This document shows, one piece after another, positions 41,317-50,546 of a stretch of 64,000 bases of DNA. A program made the translations under genes and the position numbers. The stretch covers positions 62,001 to 126,000 of the forward strand of contig NZ_JAUSWB010000006.1 of NCBI RefSeq assembly GCF_030814955.1, given 5' to 3'. The notes below the pieces were generated by a model. It saw nothing but the letters and a program-made list of their open reading frames with translations. It made no database searches and had not been told where the DNA came from. The stretch comes from Planomicrobium stackebrandtii (GTDB lineage Bacteria > Bacillota > Bacilli > Bacillales_A > Planococcaceae). Every line of letters begins with the position of its first letter. The first letter of the stretch is position 1.

Positions 41317-41985
41317 TTATTGAAGCTCCAGCACACCATCTACCATTTTATAGACTTTGTCGCAATAATCGACCAGACGAATATCGTGCGTCACCACAAT
41401 TGTCGTTGTTTTTTTGCTTTTTGTTTCTTCCTTCAATAATTCCATTACTTCATACGCGCGGTCGGAGTCCAGAGATGCCGTCGGTTCATCCGCTAGAATA
41501 ATGGATGGATTGCTGTACAGTGCTTTGGCAATCGCCACCCGTTGGCGTTCGCCTCCAGAAAGATCCGACGGGTATTTCCCACGAAGGTCACCAATTCCTA
41601 AATCCGTGTATAGCTGTTCCAGCTGTTCTTTGCTCATATTGTCTTTTTTCACTTTATCCAACAGCTTCAACTGCTTTTCCACGGTCAAGAACGGCACCAA
41701 ATTGGAAGCCTGCAGAATAAATCCGATTTCTTTCAACCGAATTTTAGAAAGCTGTTTTTCATTTAACGTGGAAATGTTTGCGTTGTTGATCAAAACCTCT
41801 CCATTTGTCGGAGACAAGAGTCCGCCGGCAATCGTTAAAAATGTGCTTTTGCCGGATCCTGAGGGCCCAATGACCGCAATGAGCTCTCCTTGTTCTGCAT
41901 GAAAATTCGTTTCTTTTAATGCATCTACTTTCTTGTGTCCTGTACCAAACGTTTTTTTTACCTGCTTCATTTCCAATACTGCCAT
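41317..41985 (-). CDS. ABC transporter ATPase (MacB/LolD type)
   Basis: 222 aa. Walker A GPSGSGKSTFL, signature LSGGERQRVAIAKAL, Walker B IILADEPTASLD, H-loop VVTHDIR. Of the group that pairs with FtsX-like permeases (antimicrobial-peptide export or sensing, lipoprotein handling). It starts 4 bp after the permease stop, so the two form a unit. Confidence 0.92.
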   Translation of the reverse strand: MAVLEMKQVKKTFGTGHKKVDALKETNFHAEQGELIAVIGPSGSGKSTFLTIAGGLLSPTNGEVLINNANISTLNEKQLSKIRLKEIGFILQASNLVPFLTVEKQLKLLDKVKKDNMSKEQLEQLYTDLGIGDLRGKYPSDLSGGERQRVAIAKALYSNPSIILADEPTASLDSDRAYEVMELLKEETKSKKTTTIVVTHDIRLVDYCDKVYKMVDGVLELQ

Positions 41986-41988
41986 GAG

Positions 41989-43056
41989 TTAACCTCCAAT
42001 CGCTTTTAATGGATCAATTTTCACAATCGTCAGCACAGAGAAGACTGCGCCTAGAATAGCTACCACAATCAGAACCATCCCGTAAATGAGCATCGTCGGA
42101 ATATCAAACGTTACCGGAACCGCACTTGGCAGAAAAGCACCTGTAAGAAGCGTCAGCCCGAGGCCCACTACTACACCAATCGCCGCTAAAATAGCTGTTT
42201 GTGCTATAACCGAGCGCGCCAGATAGCCGCTTGGAATTCCCTGTGCCTTCATAACGCCAAACATGCTGATTTTCTGGACAGTCAGGACGTAAAGGAATAT
42301 CGCGACGATCACTGAGGAAATCACAAACAGGAAGTAAATCATAAAGTTTAACGTCAAACTTTGTTCTGTATAGCCAGGAAGGCTTTCAATGAAAGTTTCT
42401 GTCTCGATCACTGCCAGGTCCTCCTCATCGGTCACCGCGGCAAGATCAGCTGTCCGCACCACAAATCCGCTGATTTGGCGATCAGTTCCAGCTGCCTCTT
42501 CTCCAAACTTTACGCGCTCGAACGTTTCCACATCTGTATAAAGAACTGGCGCAGCGTTAAAACGCGCTTCATCTGTGAAGCCGACAATTTCCAGCGTTTC
42601 TTCTGTTGAAGATAAACTCAAAGTATCCCCTAGCCTGAAACCATCGTCTTTGAGAGAATCCCCGGCAATCACTTCGTTACCGCTGGTGAATGCCGATCCT
42701 TCTGTTACTTCCGGCATAATAAACTCACCGCTGTCGATTCCAAAAATCGACACGTTGGCTTTTTGGTCACCGGTTTGGGCAATGGCATTCAGCTGTCCGA
42801 GAACAGCCGTTTCATCAGCATCGATGCCGTCTACTAAATCGGCAGCAAAAGAAGATTGCGTCAAGCTTTGATCCGATTCCTCGGTCAGCACGATGGCATC
42901 CGCGTCCCATTTGTCCACGGCTTCTCTGTTTAGACTCGCCAGCCCATTTGCTAGACCGGATAAAAAGAATACCAGATAAGCGACCAGCATCAACACGCCA
43001 ATTATCAATGTAAAACGCAGTTTATTTTTCATAATTTCGTTCCACGCCAAAAACAT
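41989..43056 (-). CDS. FtsX/MacB-like ABC permease
   Basis: 355 aa with four spans: one near residues 15-38 (LRFTLIIGVLMLVAYLVFFLSG), then an extracellular domain of about 200 residues, then three spans (IYFLFVISSVIVAIFLYVLTVQK; TAILAAIGVVVGLGLTLLTG; MLIYGMVLIVVAILGAVFSVL). This is the FtsX fold. The open frame begins at 43167, but its first 37 codons run through a dispersed repeat; AAAAGGAAG before the ATG at 43056 (MFLAWNEIMKNKLRF) marks the real start. Confidence 0.9.
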   Translation of the reverse strand: MFLAWNEIMKNKLRFTLIIGVLMLVAYLVFFLSGLANGLASLNREAVDKWDADAIVLTEESDQSLTQSSFAADLVDGIDADETAVLGQLNAIAQTGDQKANVSIFGIDSGEFIMPEVTEGSAFTSGNEVIAGDSLKDDGFRLGDTLSLSSTEETLEIVGFTDEARFNAAPVLYTDVETFERVKFGEEAAGTDRQISGFVVRTADLAAVTDEEDLAVIETETFIESLPGYTEQSLTLNFMIYFLFVISSVIVAIFLYVLTVQKISMFGVMKAQGIPSGYLARSVIAQTAILAAIGVVVGLGLTLLTGAFLPSAVPVTFDIPTMLIYGMVLIVVAILGAVFSVLTIVKIDPLKAIGG

Positions 43057-43114
43057 CTTTTCACTTCCTTTTCGTTGATTTAGATAAGTTGAACTAAAGA
43101 TTCTGACTTGCTCC

Positions 43115-43187
43115 GTATCTTTTATGAATACAGCGAAAAATTTAAGTTTGCTTTGATTCCACTCCATCTCTTAGCGCCGGCGCGTCC
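43115..43187 (-). repeat. 73-bp dispersed element, copy 1
   Basis: About 85 percent identical by eye to 58306-58379. Shared blocks: TATCTTTTA, GAATACAGC, CTCCATCTCTTAGCGC, GGCGCG. It lies about 60-130 bp upstream of the start codon of the FtsX-like permease; copy 2 lies about 110-185 bp upstream of desK, in the same orientation. Confidence 0.8.
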
Positions 43188-43309
43188 AGTTCTTTAGTTT
43201 GATGCCTATAATTTTTATTACTTCCAATTATACTGCACTCACTTATACAATTCCTGTATAAACCTTATATAAATATAGTATTTATTGCGAATTTGTGAAA
43301 ACTCATGAG

Positions 43310-43339
43310 AAAAGGCGAACCATTGAGGGTTCGCCTTTT
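43310..43339 (-). terminator. Terminator of the hmoA-like gene
   Basis: AAAAGGCGAACC and GGGTTCGCCTTTTC around 5 nt, just after the stop codon at 43341. Confidence 0.85.
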
Positions 43340-43340
43340 C

Positions 43341-43649
43341 TTATCTTACAGCGTGAACGTGATAGGTGTTTTGAGATGATTCGATAATATGATCGGGTTT
43401 CGGTTTGCCGATATTGGCTTTGTGCCCTGCAATATGTTCAGGATTCTTCTCCCAATTTTTCCAGTCGCTTTCCGATTCCCAGCGCACATAGACGATCACT
43501 TCTTCATCGCCTCTGCGAACATTTTTCTTCAAAACAGTACGGTCAATATAACCCGGCTGTTTTTCAAGCTTGCCTTCGCCTGAGAAGCGAGCTAGTACAA
43601 GTTCCGACAATCCTTCTTTCACTACGATCCGTTTCATTTGCACAAACAT
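43341..43649 (-). CDS. HmoA-like heme-degrading monooxygenase (ABM domain)
   Basis: 102 aa, dimeric alpha-beta-barrel domain. MFVQMKRIVVKEGLSELVLARFSGEGKLEKQPGYIDRTVLKKN followed by EEVIVYVRWESESDWKNWEKNPEHIAGHK matches HmoA/HmoB of Bacillus and the IsdG group, which split heme to release iron. The N-terminal ATG at 43694 lacks a ribosome-binding site; AAGGAG precedes the ATG at 43649. It follows yclQ in the same direction, with a hairpin between, and fits an iron-scavenging role. Confidence 0.87.
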   Translation of the reverse strand: MFVQMKRIVVKEGLSELVLARFSGEGKLEKQPGYIDRTVLKKNVRRGDEEVIVYVRWESESDWKNWEKNPEHIAGHKANIGKPKPDHIIESSQNTYHVHAVR

Positions 43650-43700
43650 GTGATCAGCTCCTTCATTCTTTTCCGTTTGACAATCAGTGGACAAATCAAC

Positions 43701-43732
43701 AATCAGCGAGGATAGAGAATCCTCGCTGATTA
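43701..43732 (-). terminator. Hairpin between yclQ and the hmoA-like gene
   Basis: AATCAGCGAGGAT and ATCCTCGCTGATT form a strong stem but no clear T run follows; it may be a partial terminator or mRNA stabiliser. Confidence 0.5.
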
Positions 43733-43743
43733 TTGGTCACTCT

Positions 43744-44706
43744 TTATTCAAATGCAGTTTGTACATCCGTTACCATCTGCGTGACAGACTGCAATCCGCC
43801 ACCTGACAGGTACCAGAAGTCTGGATCCAAGTAGATGATTTTATCGTTTTTATAAGCTGTTGTTTTTTGAACCAATTCATTTTCAAGAGAGTCCGCAGCA
43901 CTTGCTTCGTTTCCGACAGCTGCGTTGCGGTCAACAACGAACATCATATCCGGGTTAGTTTCCAGGATGTATTCAAAAGAGATGCTTTGCCCGTGTGTTG
44001 AAGCTTCAATGCCTTCATCAGCTTGTTGAACACCGAATACATCATGGATGATTCCGAAACGTGAAGCCGCACCATAAGCACTTACTTTGCCTTCGTTGGC
44101 AAGAGTGATCAATGCTTTTTCATCCGATTCGCTTACTGTTGCTTTTACTTCTTCGATTTGTGCATCGATTGCCGCCAACTCTTCAACGACTTGGTCTTCT
44201 TTACCAAAGATTTCGCCAAGAGTGGTCATGTTTCCTTCGAATGACTCCATATAATTGTCTGTATCTACTGCCATATGGATCGTTGGCGCAATATCAGAAA
44301 ATTCTTCGTACATTTCAGCCTGGCGACCAGAAATAATGATCAAATCCGGCTCCATTGCATGGATCGCTTCAAAATCCGCTTCTTTTAAGGTACCGACATT
44401 TTCATATTTCTCTGCGTTGCCGTATTCTTCTTCAAGGTAAGCAGGAACATTTTCTTGAGGAACTCCCGCAACAGCATCAATTTCTAATTGATCCATGGAG
44501 TCAAGAACACCAAAGTCGAATACTACTACTTTTTCAGGATTCTTGTTGAATGTCGTTTCTCCAAGTTCGTGCGTTACTGTCATTTCTTCCGTTTCCTCTG
44601 CTCCAGCATTTGCCGTATCGGATTCAGTTGTTTCTTCAGTTGATCCACAAGCTGCAAGGAAAGCGACCATCATTAAAGTCAATGCTGCTAATAACCATTT
44701 TTTCAT
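43744..44706 (-). CDS. yclQ: Iron-siderophore ABC transporter substrate-binding lipoprotein (YclQ/petrobactin type)
   Basis: 320 aa. Signal MKKWLLAALTLMMVAFLAAC with lipobox LAAC; mature part starts with an acidic linker and then a class III binding-protein fold: VTHELGETTFNKNPEKVVVFDFGVLDSMDQLEIDAVAGVP, EPDLIIISGRQAEMYEEFSDIAPTIHMAVD, NPDMMFVVDRNAAVG. These blocks match YclQ, the petrobactin/catecholate receptor. Last gene of yclNOPQ. Confidence 0.9.
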   Translation of the reverse strand: MKKWLLAALTLMMVAFLAACGSTEETTESDTANAGAEETEEMTVTHELGETTFNKNPEKVVVFDFGVLDSMDQLEIDAVAGVPQENVPAYLEEEYGNAEKYENVGTLKEADFEAIHAMEPDLIIISGRQAEMYEEFSDIAPTIHMAVDTDNYMESFEGNMTTLGEIFGKEDQVVEELAAIDAQIEEVKATVSESDEKALITLANEGKVSAYGAASRFGIIHDVFGVQQADEGIEASTHGQSISFEYILETNPDMMFVVDRNAAVGNEASAADSLENELVQKTTAYKNDKIIYLDPDFWYLSGGGLQSVTQMVTDVQTAFE

Positions 44707-44727
44707 ATTGTTTCGAGCTCCTCTTTT

Positions 44728-45489
44728 TTAAGAATTGAAATATACACAAATTCGGCAATCGTTCATCTGCTGTATCGGAATATCCATGTCATAGATTTCT
44801 TTTAATGCTGCGCTTTGAATAATTTCTTCCGTCGTTCCATCTTTCACCACGCGGCCGTTTTTCAAAGCCACAATCCGATCCGAATAGACAGAAGCAAAGT
44901 TGATGTCATGAAGAACAATGACGACTGTTTTGCCGAGGTCATCGACCAAGCGCCGCAGAATCTTCATGATTTGGACAGAATGCTTCATATCCAAATTGTT
45001 CAAAGGTTCATCTAATAGAATATAGTCAGTATCCTGTGCAATAACCATCGCGATAAATGCGCGCTGGCGCTGCCCTCCTGAAAGTTCATCCAGATAGGAA
45101 TTTTCCATTTCCTTTAAATCCATGTAATCGATTGACTGGTCCACCATTTTTTCATCTTCATCATTCAGGCGGCCTTTTGAATAAGGAAAACGGCCAAAAG
45201 AGACGAGCTCGCGAATTGTCAAACGGACATTCATATAGTTGGACTGCTTCAAGATCGACACACGCTTCGAAAACTCATTGGACTTTAACTTTTTGGTATT
45301 GGTTGAATCAATGAGCACTTCGCCGGTATCGGCATCCAACAGACGGCTGACCATCGAAAGCAGGGTGGATTTTCCGGCTCCGTTCGGCCCGATAAAAGAT
45401 GTAATCTGGCCGCGCTGGATATCAACTGAGACATTTTCCACAACTTGTTTCTTTCCGTACAGCTTTGTCAATTCACGAACTTGGATCAT
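44728..45489 (-). CDS. yclP: Iron-siderophore ABC transporter ATPase (YclP type)
   Basis: 253 aa. Walker A GPNGAGKSTLLS, signature LSGGQRQRAFIAMVI, Walker B YILLDEPLNNLDM, H-loop VLHDINFA. FepC-family ATPase. Its start overlaps the permease stop by four bases. Confidence 0.92.
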   Translation of the reverse strand: MIQVRELTKLYGKKQVVENVSVDIQRGQITSFIGPNGAGKSTLLSMVSRLLDADTGEVLIDSTNTKKLKSNEFSKRVSILKQSNYMNVRLTIRELVSFGRFPYSKGRLNDEDEKMVDQSIDYMDLKEMENSYLDELSGGQRQRAFIAMVIAQDTDYILLDEPLNNLDMKHSVQIMKILRRLVDDLGKTVVIVLHDINFASVYSDRIVALKNGRVVKDGTTEEIIQSAALKEIYDMDIPIQQMNDCRICVYFNS

Positions 45490-46436
45490 TTAGATCGACT
45501 CTCCTTTAATAGTAGGTAGATGAAATAAATTCCACCGATGAAATTGATGATGACGCTCAATGTCGTATTGAAAGTGAAGATCCGTTCCACTACCCACTGG
45601 CCGCCGACCAAGGCGACTACACTGATGACAATAGACCCCGTCAATAAAACCGAATGTTTGTATGAGGTGAAAAATTGATAAGACAAGTTCGCGACAATCA
45701 AACCGAAAAACGTAATCGGTCCGACCAGCGCAGTGGCAATCGCAATCAAGACCGCCGATAGCACCAGCATCTGTTTTACCAATGCGTCGTAGTTCACGCC
45801 AAGATTGATCGCTGTATCACGCCCCAGCGTCAGAACATCCAAAGATGAATTTTGTTTCCAAGCAAATGCAATCAACAGGGTGATGATGACGAGGGAGGTC
45901 CACACCAAATCTGAATTGACATTATTAAAGCTGGCAAACATCCGGTCTTGGATGATTGAAAATTCATTGGGATCGATTAAGACTTGCAGGAAAGTTGTGA
46001 TACTGCCGAAAAACGTTCCACAAATGATGCCGACCAACAGGAGAAAGTAAATCGGCCGATCGTTCTTTTTGAAGAGCAAGCGGTAGAACAGCAAAGCGAA
46101 GATTACCATTACAGCAATCGACAGCAAGAAATTCACTTGCTTGTTCACAATCGTTACATGATCTGATCCAAGGAAAAAGATCAGCAGCGTTTGAAGCAGC
46201 ATGTAAAGCGAATCCAAGCCCATAATACTTGGCGTCAATATCCGATTATGGGTAATCGTCTGGAAGACAACCGTCGCATAGGCGATAGCGACTCCAGTCA
46301 ACACCATAGCAAACACTTTTACACCGCGTCTCGGCAATGCATAATCAAAACTTCCGTTCAAATCCTGGAATAGATAAACTCCACAAGCGGCTAAAGCTAA
46401 GCCGATTAATATGAGCATTTTATGTAGGTCACGCAT
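45486..46436 (-). CDS. yclO: Iron-siderophore ABC transporter permease (YclO type)
   Basis: 316 aa, eight to ten spans of the FecCD family. LTPSIMGLDSLYMLLQTLLIF, ALVGPITFFGLIVANLSYQFFTSYKHSVLLTGS and the final GGIYFIYLLLKESR match YclO. Forms a heterodimer with YclN; overlaps yclN by eight bases. Confidence 0.92.
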   Translation of the reverse strand: MRDLHKMLILIGLALAACGVYLFQDLNGSFDYALPRRGVKVFAMVLTGVAIAYATVVFQTITHNRILTPSIMGLDSLYMLLQTLLIFFLGSDHVTIVNKQVNFLLSIAVMVIFALLFYRLLFKKNDRPIYFLLLVGIICGTFFGSITTFLQVLIDPNEFSIIQDRMFASFNNVNSDLVWTSLVIITLLIAFAWKQNSSLDVLTLGRDTAINLGVNYDALVKQMLVLSAVLIAIATALVGPITFFGLIVANLSYQFFTSYKHSVLLTGSIVISVVALVGGQWVVERIFTFNTTLSVIINFIGGIYFIYLLLKESRSK

Positions 46437-47379
46437 ACGACTTCCTCCTAAACAACAAGAAGAGGAAAATAAAGCTTCCGATAACGCCGACCATCAAGCT
46501 GATGGAAATCTCATACGGGTAAATCATCACTCTTCCCAAGATATCGCACACCAGCAAGAAAATAGCTCCAAGCATTGCAGTATGCGGCAATGTTTTTTGT
46601 AAATGATCTCCTTTGAAGATCGACACGATGTTCGGGATGATCAACCCAAGGAATGGGATAACCCCTACCGTCAAGACAACCGTCGCTGTGATCAGAGCCA
46701 CGAGCACCAATCCGATGTTGACGACACTCCGGTACTTCATCCCCAGATTTTTGGAGAAGTCCTCGCCCATACCCGCCACCGTAAAACGATTGGCGTACAT
46801 ATAAGCGATGATAAAGACCGGAATACTGATGTAGAGAAGTTCATAACTCCCCTTCATCACCATCGAAAAGTCACCTTGCAGCCAAGCAGACATGTTTTGG
46901 ATAACGTCCGCCCGATAAGCGAAAAATGTTGTGATGGAAGACAGGATGTTCCCGAACATCATACCGACCAAAGGAATGAATATAGCATCTTTGAATTTGA
47001 TGCGGTTCAGTATGTGCATGAAAAGAAATGTGCCGGCAAGCGCAAAAGCAAAAGCCACTGTCATTTTTTCCAGCATCGAGGCATTTGCGAACAATAACAT
47101 CGACACGAGAATCCCAAGCCGAGTGGCGTCTAATGTACCTGCCGTTGTCGGAGACACAAATTTATTGCGGCTTAACTGCTGCATGATGAGTCCTGCCATA
47201 CTCATCCCTGCACCTGCCAGCAAAATCGCGACCAGTCTTGGCAGACGGCTGATCAAGAATATCTGTGTCTCTTCCGATTGGAAGTCAAGCAAATCAACTA
47301 TGCTGATGCTGCTCACTCCGACAAACAAGGAAACGATCGACAGTATGATTAATGTTGGTATTAAATAACGTTTCTTCAT
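46429..47379 (-). CDS. yclN: Iron-siderophore ABC transporter permease (YclN type)
   Basis: 316 aa FecCD-family permease: SRLPRLVAILLAGAGMSMAGLIMQQLSRNKFVSPTTAGTLDATRLGIL is the typical N-terminal block, VIPFLGLIIPNIVSIFKGDHLQKTLPHTAMLGAIFLLVCDILGR the C-terminal one. First gene of the operon; Fur boxes lie 48-150 bp upstream. Confidence 0.92.
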   Translation of the reverse strand: MKKRYLIPTLIILSIVSLFVGVSSISIVDLLDFQSEETQIFLISRLPRLVAILLAGAGMSMAGLIMQQLSRNKFVSPTTAGTLDATRLGILVSMLLFANASMLEKMTVAFAFALAGTFLFMHILNRIKFKDAIFIPLVGMMFGNILSSITTFFAYRADVIQNMSAWLQGDFSMVMKGSYELLYISIPVFIIAYMYANRFTVAGMGEDFSKNLGMKYRSVVNIGLVLVALITATVVLTVGVIPFLGLIIPNIVSIFKGDHLQKTLPHTAMLGAIFLLVCDILGRVMIYPYEISISLMVGVIGSFIFLFLLFRRKSYA

Positions 47380-47426
47380 TACTGTCCCTCATCTGTCCTC
47401 AATAAATCATTATTGATTATTCGATA

Positions 47427-47530
47427 GTGATAATCATTATCACCGACTTACATGTTTCAGTATAGCATGCTGAAAAGAAGAGTCAACGAATAGTTGAGAA
47501 TTATTTTCATTTAGCTGAGAATGATATTCT
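47427..47530 (-). promoter_or_regulatory. Fur boxes of the yclNOPQ operon
   Basis: TGATAATCATTATCA (47428-47442) is a perfect 7-1-7 Fur box. Two more AT-rich sites lie further up: TTGAGAATTATTTTCATT (47494-47511) and TGAGAATGATATTCT (47516-47530). Iron-dependent repression is expected. Confidence 0.85.
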
Positions 47531-47566
47531 TTTGTCAAAAGTTTGTCAAATTAATGGAAGCAGAAA

Positions 47567-47593
47567 ACGAGCACGCCAATGTGGCGTGCTCGT
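47567..47593 (-). terminator. Hairpin after the DUF6612-type gene
   Basis: ACGAGCACGCC and GGCGTGCTCGT match perfectly around AATGT; on the minus strand TTTTC follows, so termination is probable but weak. Confidence 0.6.
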
Positions 47594-47667
47594 TGTCTGT
47601 ACTTATAAAAGTTGCCCTTATGCGTTAACAGTGGCATCTATTGCAGCTATTAAATTACTTTTACCAA

Positions 47668-48540
47668 TCAGCCTTCAATTTCCTGTGCCTGCTCCAGCAC
47701 TTCAGCCGGTACTGTGATCGCGTCAATTTCGTTGTATTGGCTATAATCAGCCTGCACGTCCGACTTGATGTTCATCGTTTCTCCTTCGATGTTCAAATCC
47801 ATGTCCATCTCCATGTCCATACTGTTCGTCAGAAATGTTTCCTTGTCTATGTTGATGATATAGTTTACCGAATGAATGGTCATATCTTCGAGGACCATCT
47901 GAGCCTCAATCTCCATTTGCCCCAAAGTTTTTTCCAGCTGTTGATCCATCAACTCTTGGAACTTTTCCCCAGACGCATCAAGAGTCAAAATGTATTCCTC
48001 TTCAGTCTGTTCAAACGTAAAATCATCCTGGAATTCCGCCAGTTCTTCGAGCTGTTGAGCAGGATCGGCAGTTTGCTGATCAGCCAAGCCCTTTAAATCT
48101 TCGATGCTTTCATCCGGCATCTTCAGCCAAGTTGCCATCGTCTCTTCATACATAAACATGCCTTCATCCGTGTAATACATTTCCATGCTCATGGGGTTGC
48201 TGTTTTCAATATCCTCGGATTCGATAGCTGTTTCGGCAGTTTGATGAAATGCTAATGGTTCAGTAGTCATATCCATTGCAGAATCCATTTTCATATTGAT
48301 TTCCATACCCTCAGTCCCCATGACCATTTCCTGATCGGTTAAGATATCTGCGTGCAGACCCGTTACATCCTCGGAAGCTTCCACCGATTTCGCGTAAACT
48401 TCTTCAACTGTCAAATCGCTGTCTTCCCCTTTTGCTGCTTCGTCTCCTGACGCCGGTTCTGCTGTTTCGCCGCAAGCGGAAAGGCCCACGGTTAAAGTCG
48501 CCGCGCTCATAAACATAATCCATTTCTTCAAAACGTTCAC
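47668..48540 (-). CDS. DUF6612-type lipoprotein (LppX/LolA-like fold)
   Basis: 290 aa. Signal WIMFMSAATLTVGLSAC with lipobox LSAC; mature part is acidic and Met-rich (GTEGMEINMKMDSAMDM, MDMEMDMDLNIEGETMNIKSD). The alternating beta pattern with YYTDEGMFMYEETMATWLKMP matches the DUF6612 lipoproteins, whose fold resembles lipid carriers of the LolA/LppX group. Role unknown; outer face of the membrane. Single gene, divergent from the ABC exporter gene. Confidence 0.85.
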   Translation of the reverse strand: MNVLKKWIMFMSAATLTVGLSACGETAEPASGDEAAKGEDSDLTVEEVYAKSVEASEDVTGLHADILTDQEMVMGTEGMEINMKMDSAMDMTTEPLAFHQTAETAIESEDIENSNPMSMEMYYTDEGMFMYEETMATWLKMPDESIEDLKGLADQQTADPAQQLEELAEFQDDFTFEQTEEEYILTLDASGEKFQELMDQQLEKTLGQMEIEAQMVLEDMTIHSVNYIINIDKETFLTNSMDMEMDMDLNIEGETMNIKSDVQADYSQYNEIDAITVPAEVLEQAQEIEG

Positions 48541-48734
48541 TCTCCTCTAAGTCGTATTGGTTACTGTTCTTTTTCAGCGCTCAACGAGATCATAAACTCA
48601 TTGAGGTGAGTCTTCTTATTCTACGAAAAACATTGGAAAAAGTTTCATATTCCTTGTTTACCCAAATTCCATTCGTTTATTTCTTCAACTTAGATTATAC
48701 TTTTCATTGTGATAAAAAAAACGAGGTGGATCTT

Positions 48735-50453
48735 TTGAGATTAAAACATTTTTTCAGCTACTATAAGCCGCACAAACGGCTGTTTATTATTGATTTTTCC
48801 AGTGCCGTCCTTGTAGCAATTTTGGAACTTGCGTTTCCCGTCGCTGTCCAATGGTTTATCGACGATCTGCTGCCGAGCGGCGATTGGGGTACCATCACCA
48901 CAATCAGTTTCCTGCTGTTGGCGGTTTTCCTGTTAAGTACGTTTTTGCAGTACATCGTCAGTTATTTGGGACATAAACTGGGCATCAACATCGAAACAGA
49001 TATGAGGGAAGAACTGTTCACCCACGTTCAGCGGCAGTCTTTCCGGTTCTTTGATAACACCAAAACCGGCCATATCATGAGCCGCGTCACCAATGACCTG
49101 TTCGACATCGGCGAACTTGCCCACCATGGCCCGGAAGATTTCTTTATCGCCATCATGACGTTTTTCGGAGCATTCGGCATCATGTTCTGGATCAATCCGA
49201 AACTTGCCCTTGTCACGCTGATTGTCATTCCATTCCTGGTTTGGCTCATCACGTTCTGCAACATCAAGATGAACCAGGCATGGGGCAGCATGTACGGGAA
49301 AATTGCGGACGTCAATGGCCGTGTAGAAGACAGTGTTTCAGGAGCACGCGTTGTTCAGTCGTTTACAAACGAAGAGTTTGAAATCGAACGCTTCAAAACA
49401 GACAACGACCGTTTCCGCCTAGCCAAGCTGATTGCTTATAAAGTAATGGCAGCAACACATTCAAGCATCTACATGATGACTCGCCTCTTGACTTTAGTCG
49501 TCCTTGTTTATGGAGCATGGCTCAACTTCCAAGGCGAATTATCCTACGGTGAGCTTGTCAGTTTCGTTCTTTTCCTGAACGTATTGATCAAGCCGATCGA
49601 TAAAATCAGTGCATTGCTTGAGCTTTATCCGAAAGGCATGGCCGGCTTTAGCCGCTTCCGTGAACTGATCGAGCAGGCGCCTGACATCAATGACCGAAAA
49701 GGCGCGGTCGCGATCGGAAGCCTAACCGGCAATATTAAATTTGAAGATGTTCATTTCGGCTACGATGACAACAAACCTGTGTTGTCAGGTATTGATTTGA
49801 ACTTGCGTGCCGGAGAAACCGTTGCATTTGTCGGCCCTTCAGGCGCTGGAAAAACGACTATTTGTTCATTGATTCCAAGATTTTATGATATTCAGGAAGG
49901 CAGCATCTCCATTGATGGCATGGATATCCGTGACATGACCAAGCATTCGCTGCGTTCGCAAATCGGAATCGTCCAGCAGGATGTCTTCTTGTTTACGGGA
50001 ACAATCCGTGAAAACATCGCTTACGGCAAACGAGATGCCAGCGAAGAAGAGATTTTAGCAGCCGCCAAAAAAGCACATTTAGAGGATTTTGTGATGAAAT
50101 TGCCGCAAGGCTACGACACCCAGATCGGGGAACGCGGACTGAAATTGTCCGGCGGCCAAAAACAACGCCTGGCTATTGCCCGCATGTTCCTGAAAAATCC
50201 ACCGATCCTTATTCTGGATGAAGCAACATCTGCACTTGATACGCAAACAGAGCGGGTCATCCAAGAAGCTTTAGCCGAGCTTGCAGAAAACCGCACAACC
50301 TTAATAATCGCCCATCGCCTTGCTACAATTCGCGATGCCGATCGCGTCATCGTTGTAACAGAAGACGGGATTGCAGAGCAGGGTGGCTATAGCGAGCTGT
50401 TGGAAAGCAACGGCATTTTCGCCAACCTCCACCGCATTCAGTTTCAGCAATAA
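48735..50453 (+). CDS. ABC exporter, membrane and ATPase domains fused (multidrug/lipid type)
   Basis: 572 aa. Residues about 1-310 hold six spans (LFIIDFSSAVLVAILELAFPVAVQWFIDDLL onward); the ATPase has Walker A GPSGAGKTTICS, Q-loop IVQQDVFLFTG, signature LSGGQKQRLAIARM, Walker B ILILDEATSALD. Group of BmrA/MsbA-like homodimers or YfiBC-like pairs. A longer frame opens at 48606, but GAGGTGG lies 5 nt before the TTG at 48735 (MRLKHFFSYYKPHKRLF), which fits the family N-terminus. Convergent with hflX; shared terminator. Confidence 0.9.
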   Translation: MRLKHFFSYYKPHKRLFIIDFSSAVLVAILELAFPVAVQWFIDDLLPSGDWGTITTISFLLLAVFLLSTFLQYIVSYLGHKLGINIETDMREELFTHVQRQSFRFFDNTKTGHIMSRVTNDLFDIGELAHHGPEDFFIAIMTFFGAFGIMFWINPKLALVTLIVIPFLVWLITFCNIKMNQAWGSMYGKIADVNGRVEDSVSGARVVQSFTNEEFEIERFKTDNDRFRLAKLIAYKVMAATHSSIYMMTRLLTLVVLVYGAWLNFQGELSYGELVSFVLFLNVLIKPIDKISALLELYPKGMAGFSRFRELIEQAPDINDRKGAVAIGSLTGNIKFEDVHFGYDDNKPVLSGIDLNLRAGETVAFVGPSGAGKTTICSLIPRFYDIQEGSISIDGMDIRDMTKHSLRSQIGIVQQDVFLFTGTIRENIAYGKRDASEEEILAAAKKAHLEDFVMKLPQGYDTQIGERGLKLSGGQKQRLAIARMFLKNPPILILDEATSALDTQTERVIQEALAELAENRTTLIIAHRLATIRDADRVIVVTEDGIAEQGGYSELLESNGIFANLHRIQFQQ

Positions 50454-50505
50454 GACCATTTGAATTGGGATGGTTATATAAATAGAGTAGTTTAAGAGCA
50501 AGCTA

Positions 50506-50545
50506 AAAAGGAGCATCTCATAAAAAATGAGATGCTCCTTTTCTT
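50506..50545. terminator. Bidirectional terminator between the ABC exporter and hflX
   Basis: AAAAAGGAGCATCTCAT and ATGAGATGCTCCTTTT match perfectly around AAAAA. Confidence 0.9.
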
Positions 50546-50546
50546 T

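Noticed and set aside
43057-43167. 37-residue N-terminal extension of the FtsX-like permease
   Set aside because: It is encoded by the 73-bp dispersed element, while AAAAGGAAG and the family N-terminus place the start at 43056.
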